Under the pieces are notes generated by a model, which saw only the letters and a list, made by a program, of their open reading frames with translations, did not search any database and was not told the DNA's origin. From Arthrobacter sp. MYb213 (lineage in GTDB: Bacteria > Actinomycetota > Actinomycetes > Actinomycetales > Micrococcaceae), in assembly GCF_002979915.1 (NCBI RefSeq), contig NZ_PCQA01000006.1, forward strand, positions 186,001-250,000: a stretch of 64,000 nt of DNA, given 5' to 3'. A program made the position numbers and the translations under genes. Within the stretch, counting starts at the first letter, position 1. Each line of letters opens with the position of its first letter. Shown piece by piece: positions 1 to 8,525 of the stretch.

Positions 1-201
1 GTCTTCTACCGACACCCACCAGCATCTATCACTTGCACCGAAGCTCACAGATGAAGCTGATTACATTCCCATGTGGTCAGACCAAAGAAGTCAATAAACC
101 AAGGATTTCACCGAAAAATCTACGACCCAACCCAGAGACGAAATCCTGCAAACTTCAGTTTTTCGGAACCAGCCCGAGGCCCACATCGGCAAATTTACGC
201 G
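1..201. other. Intergenic, no feature seen
   Basis: The first 200 bases carry no convincing gene. An open frame on the plus strand from about 33 runs antisense into the DUF4262 gene and has no ribosome binding site or family resemblance. No repeat or hairpin stands out. Confidence 0.5.
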
Positions 202-630
202 CTAATTTTGGTTGGCCTGTAGTGCTCCAAGTGGAAAATCATCACCAGCAAAAAGAATCTCTAATACGCGCACCGATTCGCCGTAACGCCTGTACGCAAA
301 GGGCACCTGCAACCGAATCCCTGTAGATATGCCGGAGAAAACCAGAAGTCGCCCGTCCTTCCAGCAAGAGGTATGCGCGTGAGCAAAATGTTCATGATTC
401 TCAAGTACGGATGCTGAAAATCCGTTCAACATCTGCAAACTGTCTTCCACATCTAAACCGCGGACGAGAAACTCCGGGTGCCCAATTTTGCTCAAACCGA
501 CGGTGTAGGCATAGGGCTCGTAGCATTCGTCGCCCTCGACATAAATAATCTCCCTGCCGTAATCTCGAATGCGTTGAGCCGTCTGGGCTTCTACCTGTTT
601 ACGAGTCATTCCATTGCACATATCGCACAT
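202..630 (-). CDS. DUF4262 domain protein (copy 1)
   Basis: The 142-residue product matches the DUF4262 family: a Cys-rich N-terminus (MCDMCNGMT), a YVEGDE...YAYTVGLSKIGHPEFLV core and a C-terminal beta-rich part. The family's biochemical role is unknown. The ATG at 630 is preceded by a strong AAGGAGAG ribosome site, which fixes the start. It lies 66 bp downstream of a second DUF4262 gene on the same strand, so the two are probably one transcript of duplicated genes. No signal peptide or membrane segment is seen, so it should be cytosolic. Confidence 0.8.
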   Translation of the reverse strand: MCDMCNGMTRKQVEAQTAQRIRDYGREIIYVEGDECYEPYAYTVGLSKIGHPEFLVRGLDVEDSLQMLNGFSASVLENHEHFAHAHTSCWKDGRLLVFSGISTGIRLQVPFAYRRYGESVRVLEILFAGDDFPLGALQANQN

Positions 631-696
631 GATGTCTCTCCTTAGGGAACGTGCGGTTTCCAGATCTTATTTATTTCCCCTTCTTGGCCTGATTTA

Positions 697-1146
697 TCAA
701 CCACGTCCTGCGTAAGGCTCTTCTTCAAGGCTGATAAAACTCAATGGTTCGTCGCACTGTAGCCACGTGGGAATTTCATCACCACAGATCTCGCTGACGA
801 TATCCAAATCGTGTAGCCCACACGGTGCCTCTCGAAAAAACAAGTCGCTAAACACCGAAGTGCACTGGGAGCCAACATCGAAGCTCTGTCCGTGCCTTGT
901 AACTTGTTCGGCGAGGTGCGTGAGTAACGCAAAAACTTCGTCATCGGTTCCGCCGACGGTCATCACTTCACTGTGGCCAAGACTGGACAACCCGAGAGTG
1001 AAGCCAAGAACTCGTGGGCTCCTTTCGCCTCTGCACAGCAAGATGGCAAAACCCGTCGCGGCAATTTCGGCATTGGTCAGCAGCGCCAGTCCCTTTACTG
1101 GCAAACTGCAACGGACGCATATCGTAGCTTCTGAATAATCTTCCAT
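697..1146 (-). CDS. DUF4262-like protein (copy 2)
   Basis: The 149-residue protein is a diverged relative of its downstream neighbour. It has the same order of elements: an N-terminal CVRC pair, then GFTLGLSSLGHSEVMTVGG, where copy 1 has YTVGLSKIGHPEFLV. The start at 1146 has a GAGGAAG ribosome site. Function is unknown for the family. The pair is likely co-transcribed. Divergence between the copies is high, so the duplication is old or the copies were acquired separately. Confidence 0.72.
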   Translation of the reverse strand: MEDYSEATICVRCSLPVKGLALLTNAEIAATGFAILLCRGERSPRVLGFTLGLSSLGHSEVMTVGGTDDEVFALLTHLAEQVTRHGQSFDVGSQCTSVFSDLFFREAPCGLHDLDIVSEICGDEIPTWLQCDEPLSFISLEEEPYAGRG

Positions 1147-1539
1147 GTCTCTTCCTCACAAGGTGGGTTCAGGTACCTGCAAGTGTTGCGAGAATCAGGG
1201 TCACGTGGATACAAGAATTCTCAATTGTGGATAACTTGGCTGGCCCGGTTCGGTAGCGGGTTAGCGTCACCATCGCGGAACTGAAGGAAAAGATGGCGTT
1301 CGGGCAAGGACGACAACCGCCCTCAGCATTCATCGCTCCAATGTCTAGCTTCGTTTCAGGACTAGGGAAGTCTTCTCTGGTCATAAACCCAGGTCCCAAC
1401 CTGGTAACAAAAGCCTCATTGCGTCATGCAGCTACATGCCAAGACTTCTTCATTCTTAAGGCTCGACCGTCCGAACGAACGCTGAAAGTATCGCATAAAG
1501 GGAGCTAGCCGCTACTGCCAAAAGACCGGGAGAACAACC
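1147..1539. other. Intergenic region between divergent genes
   Basis: About 390 bp separate the DUF4262 gene (leftward) from the flavin monooxygenase (rightward). It must hold both promoters, but I could not pick convincing -35/-10 pairs. Two overlapping short open frames here lack ribosome sites and are not supported. No riboswitch fold was recognised. Confidence 0.4.
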
Positions 1540-2955
1540 ATGGGAAAACCACTTCATTTCAACGCCTTCGTCATGAACACCACCAGCCATATCCAGCACG
1601 GTCAGTGGCGCCGCCCAGATGCCGGGCAAACTGAATTCAACGACGTTAATACCTGGATCAATCTCGCCAAGATTTTGGAGGAGGCAAAGTTCGACGCGAT
1701 GTTCTTCGCCGATGTCTCCGGACTTTACGGAGATACGGAAGCCGACTATGACGTGTATGTCCATGAAGGTCTGCAGATCCCGTCAAATGACCCCACCGTG
1801 TTGCTCGGTGCTTTGGCAGTGCACACCACGCAGATAGGTTTGGCCACCACCTCAAACATCGTGCAGAACCACCCGTTTAACTTTGCCCGACAGATCTCCA
1901 CCCTGGACCACATTTCTAATGGGCGCATCGCCTGGAATGTTGTCACCGGCATCAACGAAAACGCCTCGCGCAACTTCGGTCTGCCAGCGTTGACAGACCA
2001 TACCGAACGTTATGTCTGGGCCGACGAGTACATCGACGTCACCTACAAACTTTGGGAAGGCTCGTGGGATGAAGGCGCCTTGCTCAAGGACAAGGAAAAT
2101 GGGCGGTACGCGGATCCAGCAAAGATCAACAAGATCTACCACCAGTCAAAGCGCTACCGAGTCGAAGGACCTCACCTGCCTTCGCCATCCAAGCAGCGCA
2201 CACCGGTACTTTTCCAAGCTGGGTCTTCCGCATCGGGCCGGGATTTTGCAGCGCGCAATGCCGAGGCGACGTTCATTATTGCTCCGACACCTGCCGTCGC
2301 CAAAGAACTGATCGACGAAACCCGCCGCTTGGCTGTTTCCCATGGGCGCCGGGCCGAGGACATCAAGTTCTTCCAGGGACTATCTTTCGTTATTGGCGAC
2401 ACCGAGGAAGAAGCACTAGAAAAGTCCAAGTACTACGATGAGTTCATTAGCGTCGACGGCTACTTGGCGCACATGGCGATCCTCGACAGGACCGGGCGGG
2501 TATACCCGAAGGAAACCAAGCTCAAGGACCTTGATACCAATACCTCCAAGGGAATGGCCGAATGGGCCGGGAAGCACATTACAGATCGCGAACCGACTCT
2601 TGAGGATGTGGCAACGCTTCAGTCCCACAGCACCCGCTTGGTTGGTACGCCCGAGCAGATCGCAGATCAGCTCGAAACTTGGCAGGCCGCTGGAATTGAT
2701 GGCATCAACGTCATCAATTGGGTGATCCCAGGTTCCTTCCAAGAATTTGCGGACAAGGTGCTGCCGGTCCTCCGCGCGCGTGGTTTGGCACAGTCCGAGT
2801 ACTCCGAAGGCACCTTGCGTCAGAAGCTTTTCGGCGACGGAGACTTGCTCAATGAGCGTCATCCGGCCGCCCGCTACCGTGGAGCGTTTACCCAGGGCCC
2901 AAGTAATTGGGAAGAAGCCGATGCACTACGGGCCAAGGCGCCCGCCACCGTCTAA
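1540..2955 (+). CDS. NtaA/SnaA/DszA-family FMN-dependent monooxygenase
   Basis: The 471-residue protein is a bacterial luciferase-like (LLM class) flavin monooxygenase of the nitrilotriacetate/desulfurisation branch. It shows the characteristic N-terminus (HFNAFVMNTTSHIQHGQWR), a WINLAKILEEAKFDAMFFAD strand-helix, the NPFNFARQISTLDHISNGRIAWNVVTG block and the late RLVGTPEQIADQLETW motif. Such enzymes use FMNH2 supplied by a separate reductase to oxidise C-N or C-S bonds in organosulfur, chelator or pesticide-like substrates; the substrate here cannot be read. The ATG at 1540 follows GGGAG. No reductase or transporter gene is adjacent, so it is probably monocistronic. Confidence 0.9.
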   Translation: MGKPLHFNAFVMNTTSHIQHGQWRRPDAGQTEFNDVNTWINLAKILEEAKFDAMFFADVSGLYGDTEADYDVYVHEGLQIPSNDPTVLLGALAVHTTQIGLATTSNIVQNHPFNFARQISTLDHISNGRIAWNVVTGINENASRNFGLPALTDHTERYVWADEYIDVTYKLWEGSWDEGALLKDKENGRYADPAKINKIYHQSKRYRVEGPHLPSPSKQRTPVLFQAGSSASGRDFAARNAEATFIIAPTPAVAKELIDETRRLAVSHGRRAEDIKFFQGLSFVIGDTEEEALEKSKYYDEFISVDGYLAHMAILDRTGRVYPKETKLKDLDTNTSKGMAEWAGKHITDREPTLEDVATLQSHSTRLVGTPEQIADQLETWQAAGIDGINVINWVIPGSFQEFADKVLPVLRARGLAQSEYSEGTLRQKLFGDGDLLNERHPAARYRGAFTQGPSNWEEADALRAKAPATV

Positions 2956-2973
2956 TTCGATCTGTGCTTAAAC

Positions 2974-3017
2974 AGGTGAGCGTCCGAGAATCATCACTGA
3001 TTCTCGGACGCTCACCT
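2974..3017. terminator. Bidirectional terminator hairpin
   Basis: A perfect 20-bp inverted repeat (2974-2993 paired with 2998-3017, loop TCAC) lies between the convergent monooxygenase and malic enzyme genes. It can stop transcription from both sides, although no long T-run follows on the plus strand. Confidence 0.85.
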
Positions 3018-3073
3018 TGGTCTGGCAACGATTACTGTTGCGACCTATTCAGCATGTTTCCTCTGTGGAGGAA

Positions 3074-4249
3074 TTATTTAGCTTCTTCGGCCAGCGCGCC
3101 CACTGCGGCGGCAACCGCTGGCATCACACGATCATCGATGGCAGAAGGAATGATGTAATCGGCGGACAAATCATCGCCGACGAGGTCAGCAATGGCGTGT
3201 GCCGCGGCAACCTTCATCGCTTCGGTGATCTTCTTGGCACCCGAGTCCAAGGCTCCACGGAAGATGCCTGGGAATGCGAGTACGTTGTTGATCTGGTTAG
3301 GGAAGTCACTGCGTCCGGTGGCTACTACTGCCGCATACTTCTTAGCAACGTCCGGCATGATTTCCGGGGTTGGGTTAGACAGCGCGAAGATGATCGCGTC
3401 CTTGTTCATCTTGGCTATTGCTGCCTCGTCAAACTGCGAAGAGGACAAGCCAACAACAACATCGGCGCCTTCCAACGCTTCGGCAAGACCACCCATGACG
3501 TCCTCACGATTGGTACGCCCGGCAAGTTCTGCCTTGACCGCGTTGAGATCATTTCGTTCACGGTGAATGGTTCCGCGTGAATCGAGAACGATCACGTCAT
3601 CGACACCAGCTTGCAGTAGCAGGTTTGTCACGGCAACGCCGGCAGAGCCGGCGCCGGAGATGACAACCTTCAGCGAGCTGATTTCGCGTTTGGTGTGGCG
3701 GGCCGCGCCAATCAACGCTGCCAGCACCACTACGGCGGTGCCGTGCTGGTCATCATGCATCACCGGGCAGTCCAAGGCTTCGATCAAACGCTTTTCAATT
3801 TCAAAGCAGCGCGGTGCCGAGATGTCTTCGAGGTTGACCGCACCAAAGCTTGGGCGGAGACGAATCACGGTTTCAACGATTTCATCCACGTCGGTGGTGT
3901 TCAGTACCAGTGGGATTGAATCCAGGCCGCCGAATTCTTTGAATAGCGCGCTCTTGCCTTCCATGACCGGCAGGGATGCGGCAGCACCAATGTTGCCAAG
4001 TCCAAGGACTGCGGTTCCGTCAGAGATGACCGCGACCAGGCGTGAGGCCCAGGTGTGGGTAGCGTGCTTTGCTGGATCATCTGCAATTGCTTGGGATACC
4101 TTGGCGACACCGGGGGTGTAAGCAATGGAGAGGTCACGCTTGGAATTCAGGGGCATCTTCGATTCAACGGAGAGCTTGCCGCCAAGATGGGCGTTGAAGA
4201 TCTCTTCGTCGGTGATGGTGGTCAGGTCTGAGGTAGTTTCAATAGACAT
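3074..4249 (-). CDS. Malic enzyme, NAD(P)-dependent, short form
   Basis: The 391-residue protein oxidatively decarboxylates malate to pyruvate with reduction of NAD(P). It has the SIAYTPGVAKVSQAI motif of the malic N-domain, VMHDDQHGTAVVVLAAL at the metal site, and a Rossmann domain with ISGAGSAGVAVTNLLL. The length fits the short prokaryotic form without a phosphotransacetylase tail. It is a single gene ending against a strong shared hairpin. The ATG at 4249 has only a weak upstream purine run. Physiologically it would feed C4 acids, including those made from aspartate by the operon at 58-61 kb, into pyruvate. Confidence 0.93.
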   Translation of the reverse strand: MSIETTSDLTTITDEEIFNAHLGGKLSVESKMPLNSKRDLSIAYTPGVAKVSQAIADDPAKHATHTWASRLVAVISDGTAVLGLGNIGAAASLPVMEGKSALFKEFGGLDSIPLVLNTTDVDEIVETVIRLRPSFGAVNLEDISAPRCFEIEKRLIEALDCPVMHDDQHGTAVVVLAALIGAARHTKREISSLKVVISGAGSAGVAVTNLLLQAGVDDVIVLDSRGTIHRERNDLNAVKAELAGRTNREDVMGGLAEALEGADVVVGLSSSQFDEAAIAKMNKDAIIFALSNPTPEIMPDVAKKYAAVVATGRSDFPNQINNVLAFPGIFRGALDSGAKKITEAMKVAAAHAIADLVGDDLSADYIIPSAIDDRVMPAVAAAVGALAEEAK

Positions 4250-4628
4250 TAAAAGTATCTGCTTTCAAGAAAGTTCTGATTCACGAAAACGCAGTACCCA
4301 CGAAACTTGTGGCATAGCGTAGGAACGCGCATGACCATTCATCCGACCGCAAAGGAACCCGAACCAACGCATTTAAGGTGGACATCAGGCTTCCCTATAC
4401 ACAATCCCACTCCGTCGTTGCCAGGTAAGGCGAAACGCTCCGTCGTGGTGTGCCGGAAGATGGCTGGTCAGTACTTTCTTTAGACCTACAATTTCCACCA
4501 TACGGGAACCGTTGATCGTTTTACAACCCCCGTTCGTCGCATTGGGGTAATAATCGATAAATACATCAGTAAGTTTCCTGACGACCAAATTCTATGCATT
4601 CTGCTCTTTTCTCAGGCAAGATGAACAC
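4250..4628. other. Intergenic region upstream of malic enzyme and HTH gene
   Basis: About 380 bp between two divergent genes. A minus-strand 67-codon open frame at 4385-4588 has no ribosome site or recognisable family and is not called. Promoters for both flanking genes should lie here. Confidence 0.4.
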
Positions 4629-5042
4629 ATGGCATCACCTACTTCCGCACTTGGCCGGGTCCGTACCTTTGAAGCACTAGACGCGAAAACTACGCAGCGA
4701 TTACAACGCGCTTTAGCCGAGTCGGAGGACACCACGGTGTTCGTCAACGGCACCGCGTTACAACTACCTAAAGACGCACATGACGCCTTGCTTGAGGTGC
4801 TCAATCGCTTCGCAGCTGGCGAGTCGGTCAGTATCGGGACTACCGAGTTGCTACTCAATACCTCTCAGGCGGCGCAGATGGCTGGAATTTCAAATTCATA
4901 TCTGCGCAAGCTGGCCGATGCGGGCATCATTCCCGTGGAATACCGCGGAACTCACCGGCGCATACGTCCGAGCGCTATTCAGGCTTGGCTTGATCAACGC
5001 CCGACGACAGAATCAGAAGCTAAAGACGTACCTACCGAATAA
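4629..5042 (+). CDS. Excisionase-family (MerR-like) helix-turn-helix DNA-binding protein
   Basis: The 137-residue protein has an N-terminal part of about 75 residues that resembles antitoxin linker domains (VNGTALQLPKDAHDALLEVLNRFAAGESV). A C-terminal excisionase-type winged helix follows: LLNTSQAAQMAGISNSYLRKLADAGIIPVEYRGTHRRI, with QAWLDQ after it. In actinobacteria this architecture is often the DNA-binding antitoxin next to a PIN-domain toxin. No PIN gene follows here: the next gene is an aminotransferase. It is therefore either an orphan antitoxin or a stand-alone repressor, and a perfect palindrome 34 bp downstream is a candidate site. Confidence 0.8.
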   Translation: MASPTSALGRVRTFEALDAKTTQRLQRALAESEDTTVFVNGTALQLPKDAHDALLEVLNRFAAGESVSIGTTELLLNTSQAAQMAGISNSYLRKLADAGIIPVEYRGTHRRIRPSAIQAWLDQRPTTESEAKDVPTE

Positions 5043-5075
5043 TTTTGATTCCTTGCCATCTGGTAAATTTACTGC

Positions 5076-5095
5076 TGGAATACTAAAGTATTCCA
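5076..5095. promoter_or_regulatory. Perfect 9-2-9 palindrome, putative operator
   Basis: TGGAATACT (5076-5084) and AGTATTCCA (5087-5095) form a perfect inverted repeat around AA. It sits between the HTH gene and the aminotransferase start at 5177, where a repressor would block the aminotransferase promoter. The 2-nt loop is too small for an efficient RNA hairpin and no T-run follows, so a protein-binding site is more likely than a terminator. Confidence 0.6.
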
Positions 5096-5176
5096 ATAGA
5101 AAACTTCGCTTGGGCACCACCAAAGGCGATGCCACACTTCCTGCAACGAGCGGGTAGCTGCCGGTCGAGGAGGACC

Positions 5177-6424
5177 ATGTCAACGAACCAGCCAGTCGAC
5201 GCCTTGTTAACAACTCACGAAGCGCTGTTCTCCGAACGCGCGGCCGGGATCAAGCAATCCGCAGTTCGCGACGTCTTCGAATTGTCATTGGACCCCTCCC
5301 TTGTTTCGCTAGCTGGCGGCAATCCATACCTACAGGTACTCCCCCTGGAAAAAATTGGTGACATCGCCAAGCGCATCATCACCGAACAGGGCCCGGTGGC
5401 TTTGCAATACGGTTCAGGCCTAGGCACTCCTGAACTGCGCGAACAAATCCTTGAAGTGATGGCTGCCGAAGGTATCACCAATATCTCGGTTGACGATGTT
5501 GTTGTGACCAACGGTTCCCAGTCCGCGCAGGATATGGCCTGCAAGGTTTTCTGCAATCCCGGCGACACCGTACTCTGCGAAGACCCAACCTATGTCGGTG
5601 CGCTAAATACCTTCGAGGCTTACCAGGTGAAAGCCGCTCCGGTACTCACCGACGAGCACGGACTGGTTCCAGAAGCGCTACGTTTAAAGATTCACGAATT
5701 ACGCGCCGCGGGCGAAACTATCAAGTTCCTCTACACGATTCCGAACTTCAATAACCCGTCAGGCATCACCCTGGCTGCCGAACGACGTCCGAAAATCGTG
5801 CAGATCTGCCGCGAAGAAGGCGTGCTGATCCTTGAAGATAACCCATACGGCATGCTGCGTTATGAGGGTGAAGCAGCCCCAACGTTGCGTAGCTTGGATG
5901 AAACGAATGTCATCTACATGGGTTCGTTCTCCAAGATTTTCTCCCCCGGCCTACGTATTGGCTGGGCTGCACTGCCAACTCATTTGTTCCGCCGCTTTTA
6001 CCTTGCCGGCGAGGCGGTGGCACTATGCCCACCAACTTTGAATCAGATGATCATCAGCTCTTACCTCACCGAGCATGACTGGCGTGGACAGATCCAGACC
6101 TACAATGATCTCTACCGGTCCCGACGCGACGCGATGCTCGAAGCGCTGGCCGCCCATCTACCAGCCGGAATTACCCATACACATCCCGAGGGTGGATTCT
6201 TCATCTGGTTAACCTTGCCAGCAGGAATTGATACCTACGAACTTCTGCAAAAAGGCGTGGAAGCCGGTGTTATTTTCATTCCTGGTGCAGCTTTTAGCTC
6301 CTCCGAATCGGCACACCACAAACTTCGTCTGGCCTTCTGCGCCGTGGATGAAGCAACTATCACCGAAGGCGTCCGTCGTCTTTCTGCACTGTTGGAAACG
6401 GAAATCTCCAAGCTCGCTAGCTAG
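5177..6424 (+). CDS. PLP-dependent aminotransferase, class I/II (2-aminoadipate/MocR-type fold)
   Basis: The 415-residue enzyme is an aspartate-fold type I aminotransferase. It has SLAGGNPYLQVLPLEKI near the N-terminus, the LQYGSGLGTPELREQI block, the IPNFNNPSG cofactor motif, and SFSKIFSPGLRIGW with the Schiff-base Lys at about residue 253. This subgroup includes 2-aminoadipate and aromatic/branched amino-acid transaminases; it lacks the GntR winged helix of true MocR regulators. I place the start at the ATG at 5177, which follows GAGGAGGA, rather than the earlier in-frame codon at 5129. It is followed convergently by a LysR gene. Confidence 0.9.
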   Translation: MSTNQPVDALLTTHEALFSERAAGIKQSAVRDVFELSLDPSLVSLAGGNPYLQVLPLEKIGDIAKRIITEQGPVALQYGSGLGTPELREQILEVMAAEGITNISVDDVVVTNGSQSAQDMACKVFCNPGDTVLCEDPTYVGALNTFEAYQVKAAPVLTDEHGLVPEALRLKIHELRAAGETIKFLYTIPNFNNPSGITLAAERRPKIVQICREEGVLILEDNPYGMLRYEGEAAPTLRSLDETNVIYMGSFSKIFSPGLRIGWAALPTHLFRRFYLAGEAVALCPPTLNQMIISSYLTEHDWRGQIQTYNDLYRSRRDAMLEALAAHLPAGITHTHPEGGFFIWLTLPAGIDTYELLQKGVEAGVIFIPGAAFSSSESAHHKLRLAFCAVDEATITEGVRRLSALLETEISKLAS

Positions 6425-6439
6425 GTGCGTGGCCGGGCA

Positions 6440-7369
6440 CTAGTCTGCCCGGCCTGCAAGGCTCGCTATCTCAAGCATCTTTTGTTCGGTCGCGCTCAAG
6501 GTGTGGTTCCGTGACCAAATGGCACGGAATTCGCGCAATAGACTTGGTCCTTCAAACTCAACTTCCACAAGTTTGCCTTGCTCAAGCGATCCAGCAACGG
6601 CTAACTGGCTGAGCACTGCCGGTCCCATTCCAGCAGCTACACACTGGCAAATTGTCGAATTACTATTAAATTCTGCAATCGGCTCGGGCCGTTCGGCATG
6701 GGAAATATAGTCCAGGAATGCGCGCGTTCCTGAACCGTCCTCACGCTCAATGAGCGCGGTACTTTGAAGCTCATGCACGCTGAGCGGAGAGTTTCGCTGT
6801 GCCCAAGGATGAGAAGGATCTACGACCACCGCCATGGCGTCATCCCAGACCTTTTGATAGCGCAGCGATTGAGGAATCTGCGGGGTCTCCACAAATCCGA
6901 ACGTTAGTTCACCATTTTGTACCGCGGCGATCACATCTTGGGAATTCATGATGCGCATGCGCGGTTTCACCTGTGGCAGGTTTCGGTGAAGCGTACCGAT
7001 CCATGACGGTGCCAGGTATTCGGCCACGGTCATGCTGGCTGCGAAGACCAGTTCGGTTCCGCCTTCACTTGCTAGGGTGCGCGCCCCGGCAGCCAAATTA
7101 TCAAGGGAAGCCAGAACCTCTCGGGCCCATTGCACGGTGAGTACACCTTCGGCGGTCAGTGTGGATCCAGTGGTTTTTCGGATGACTAGTGGGTAGCCCA
7201 ACCGTCGTTCTAGCGTCTTCAATGCGCGGGTAGCATTGGGCTGCGCAACGCCGACGGCTCGCGCCCCTGCACTCAGGCTCCCATGGTCCGCGATTCCTAC
7301 TAGCAGTGTCAGCGATGAAACCTGAATCCATTGGGCAATATCTTGTAAGTCATTGGGAGGCCGATCCAT
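6440..7369 (-). CDS. LysR-family transcriptional regulator
   Basis: The 310-residue protein has an N-terminal winged helix (GARAVGVAQPNATRALKTLERRLGYPLVIRKTTGSTLTAEG) and a periplasmic-binding-like effector domain. The start is taken at the ATG at 7369 (MDRPPNDLQDIAQ); 45 further upstream codons are open but carry non-typical sequence. It is divergent from the YeiH-type transporter gene with 71 bp between them, the usual arrangement in which the LysR protein controls the exporter. A loose TATCA-N14-TGATA repeat (7369-7392) lies at the gene's start. Confidence 0.9.
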   Translation of the reverse strand: MDRPPNDLQDIAQWIQVSSLTLLVGIADHGSLSAGARAVGVAQPNATRALKTLERRLGYPLVIRKTTGSTLTAEGVLTVQWAREVLASLDNLAAGARTLASEGGTELVFAASMTVAEYLAPSWIGTLHRNLPQVKPRMRIMNSQDVIAAVQNGELTFGFVETPQIPQSLRYQKVWDDAMAVVVDPSHPWAQRNSPLSVHELQSTALIEREDGSGTRAFLDYISHAERPEPIAEFNSNSTICQCVAAGMGPAVLSQLAVAGSLEQGKLVEVEFEGPSLLREFRAIWSRNHTLSATEQKMLEIASLAGRAD

Positions 7370-7440
7370 ATCATGATCATATGCCCGTGATAGCAGATCA
7401 AGGAATACCGAACCAGAGACAACCGTGAGAAGTTGAATAT

Positions 7441-8502
7441 ATGCAGAACAAGAGCCAGTCCCCAGACACAGATGATCCGCAACGTGAACCGTTGCCAGCG
7501 ACACGGCTATCGACCTACGCCAGCATAAAATCTGTGGCCCCCGGGCTCGCCGTTTGTCTCGTCACCGGCCTGTTGTGCATTTTCGCAAGTCGATTCCTCA
7601 GTGGATTCAGTGCTCTCCTGTTAGCTATCCTGCTCGGTGCGCTCTGGCGCAATCTGGCCCCGGTACCCCAGGTCCTGAACCCCGGCATCGCGATCGCGTC
7701 AAAGAAGTTACTTCGCTTAGGCATCGTGTTCCTCGGCCTGCAACTATCCTTAGGTACCATCATTGGACTCGGCCCCGGGGTACTTTTGGTGGTGCTACTT
7801 TCAGTCGGCGTGACATTTGCAGCCACCTTGTGGATCGGTGGGAAAATGGGCATCGAGCTTCCCCAGCGACTTTTGATCGCCACCGGGTTTTCAATTTGTG
7901 GCGCAGCCGCAGTGGCGGGAACCGAGGGCGTCACCCGAGCCAAACAAGATCAGGTGGCCACTGCTATCGGACTGGTGGTACTTTTCGGCACGCTCATGAT
8001 TCCGGCAATGCCGTTGTTGGGCGCCTTATTGGGCTTTGATGACCGCAGCACCGGGATGTTAATTGGTGCTTCAACCCATGAGGTCGCGCAAGTGGTGGCG
8101 GCCGGTGGATCGGTCAGTGCCGCAGCCTTGGCCGTCGCGGTGACAGTCAAGCTGGCCCGAGTGGTGCTACTAGCGCCAATCATTGCTGGTCTTGGACTTT
8201 ATATGCGGCGCAAGCACTCGGTAGAAGGTGGGAAAAATCCGCCCCTGATCCCACTGTTCGTTCTAGGATTCATCGTGGCAATGCTGCTGCGCACCACCGG
8301 ACTATTACCCGAGTCGTTGCTTTCGGTCATGCAGAACCTGCAGACACTCTTACTGGCGGCCGCGATGTTCGCATTGGGCCTAGGCGTGCATCTGCGCAGC
8401 ATCGTGAAGTCCGGTGGTAAGGCGCTGGTGCTGGGTCTATGCGGCACCTTGGTGATCATCGTTGTGGCTACCGCCGGCACCATGCTTTTCCCTCCCGCAT
8501 AG
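7441..8502 (+). CDS. yeiH: YeiH-family putative sulfate/anion exporter
   Basis: The 353-residue integral membrane protein belongs to the Cons_hypoth698/YeiH family. About ten hydrophobic helices are visible, along with family blocks LLAILLGALWRN, LNPGIAIASKKLLRLGIVFLGLQLS, ATGFSICGAAAVAGTEGV and GASTHEVAQVVAAGG. Members are proposed to export sulfate or sulfonate-related anions, and a divergent LysR regulator is typical. The N-terminal 25 residues are hydrophilic and cytoplasmic. The substrate is not proven for this family. Confidence 0.9.
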   Translation: MQNKSQSPDTDDPQREPLPATRLSTYASIKSVAPGLAVCLVTGLLCIFASRFLSGFSALLLAILLGALWRNLAPVPQVLNPGIAIASKKLLRLGIVFLGLQLSLGTIIGLGPGVLLVVLLSVGVTFAATLWIGGKMGIELPQRLLIATGFSICGAAAVAGTEGVTRAKQDQVATAIGLVVLFGTLMIPAMPLLGALLGFDDRSTGMLIGASTHEVAQVVAAGGSVSAAALAVAVTVKLARVVLLAPIIAGLGLYMRRKHSVEGGKNPPLIPLFVLGFIVAMLLRTTGLLPESLLSVMQNLQTLLLAAAMFALGLGVHLRSIVKSGGKALVLGLCGTLVIIVVATAGTMLFPPA

Positions 8503-8525
8503 GACCGACTATAAGGTCTGCGCCA

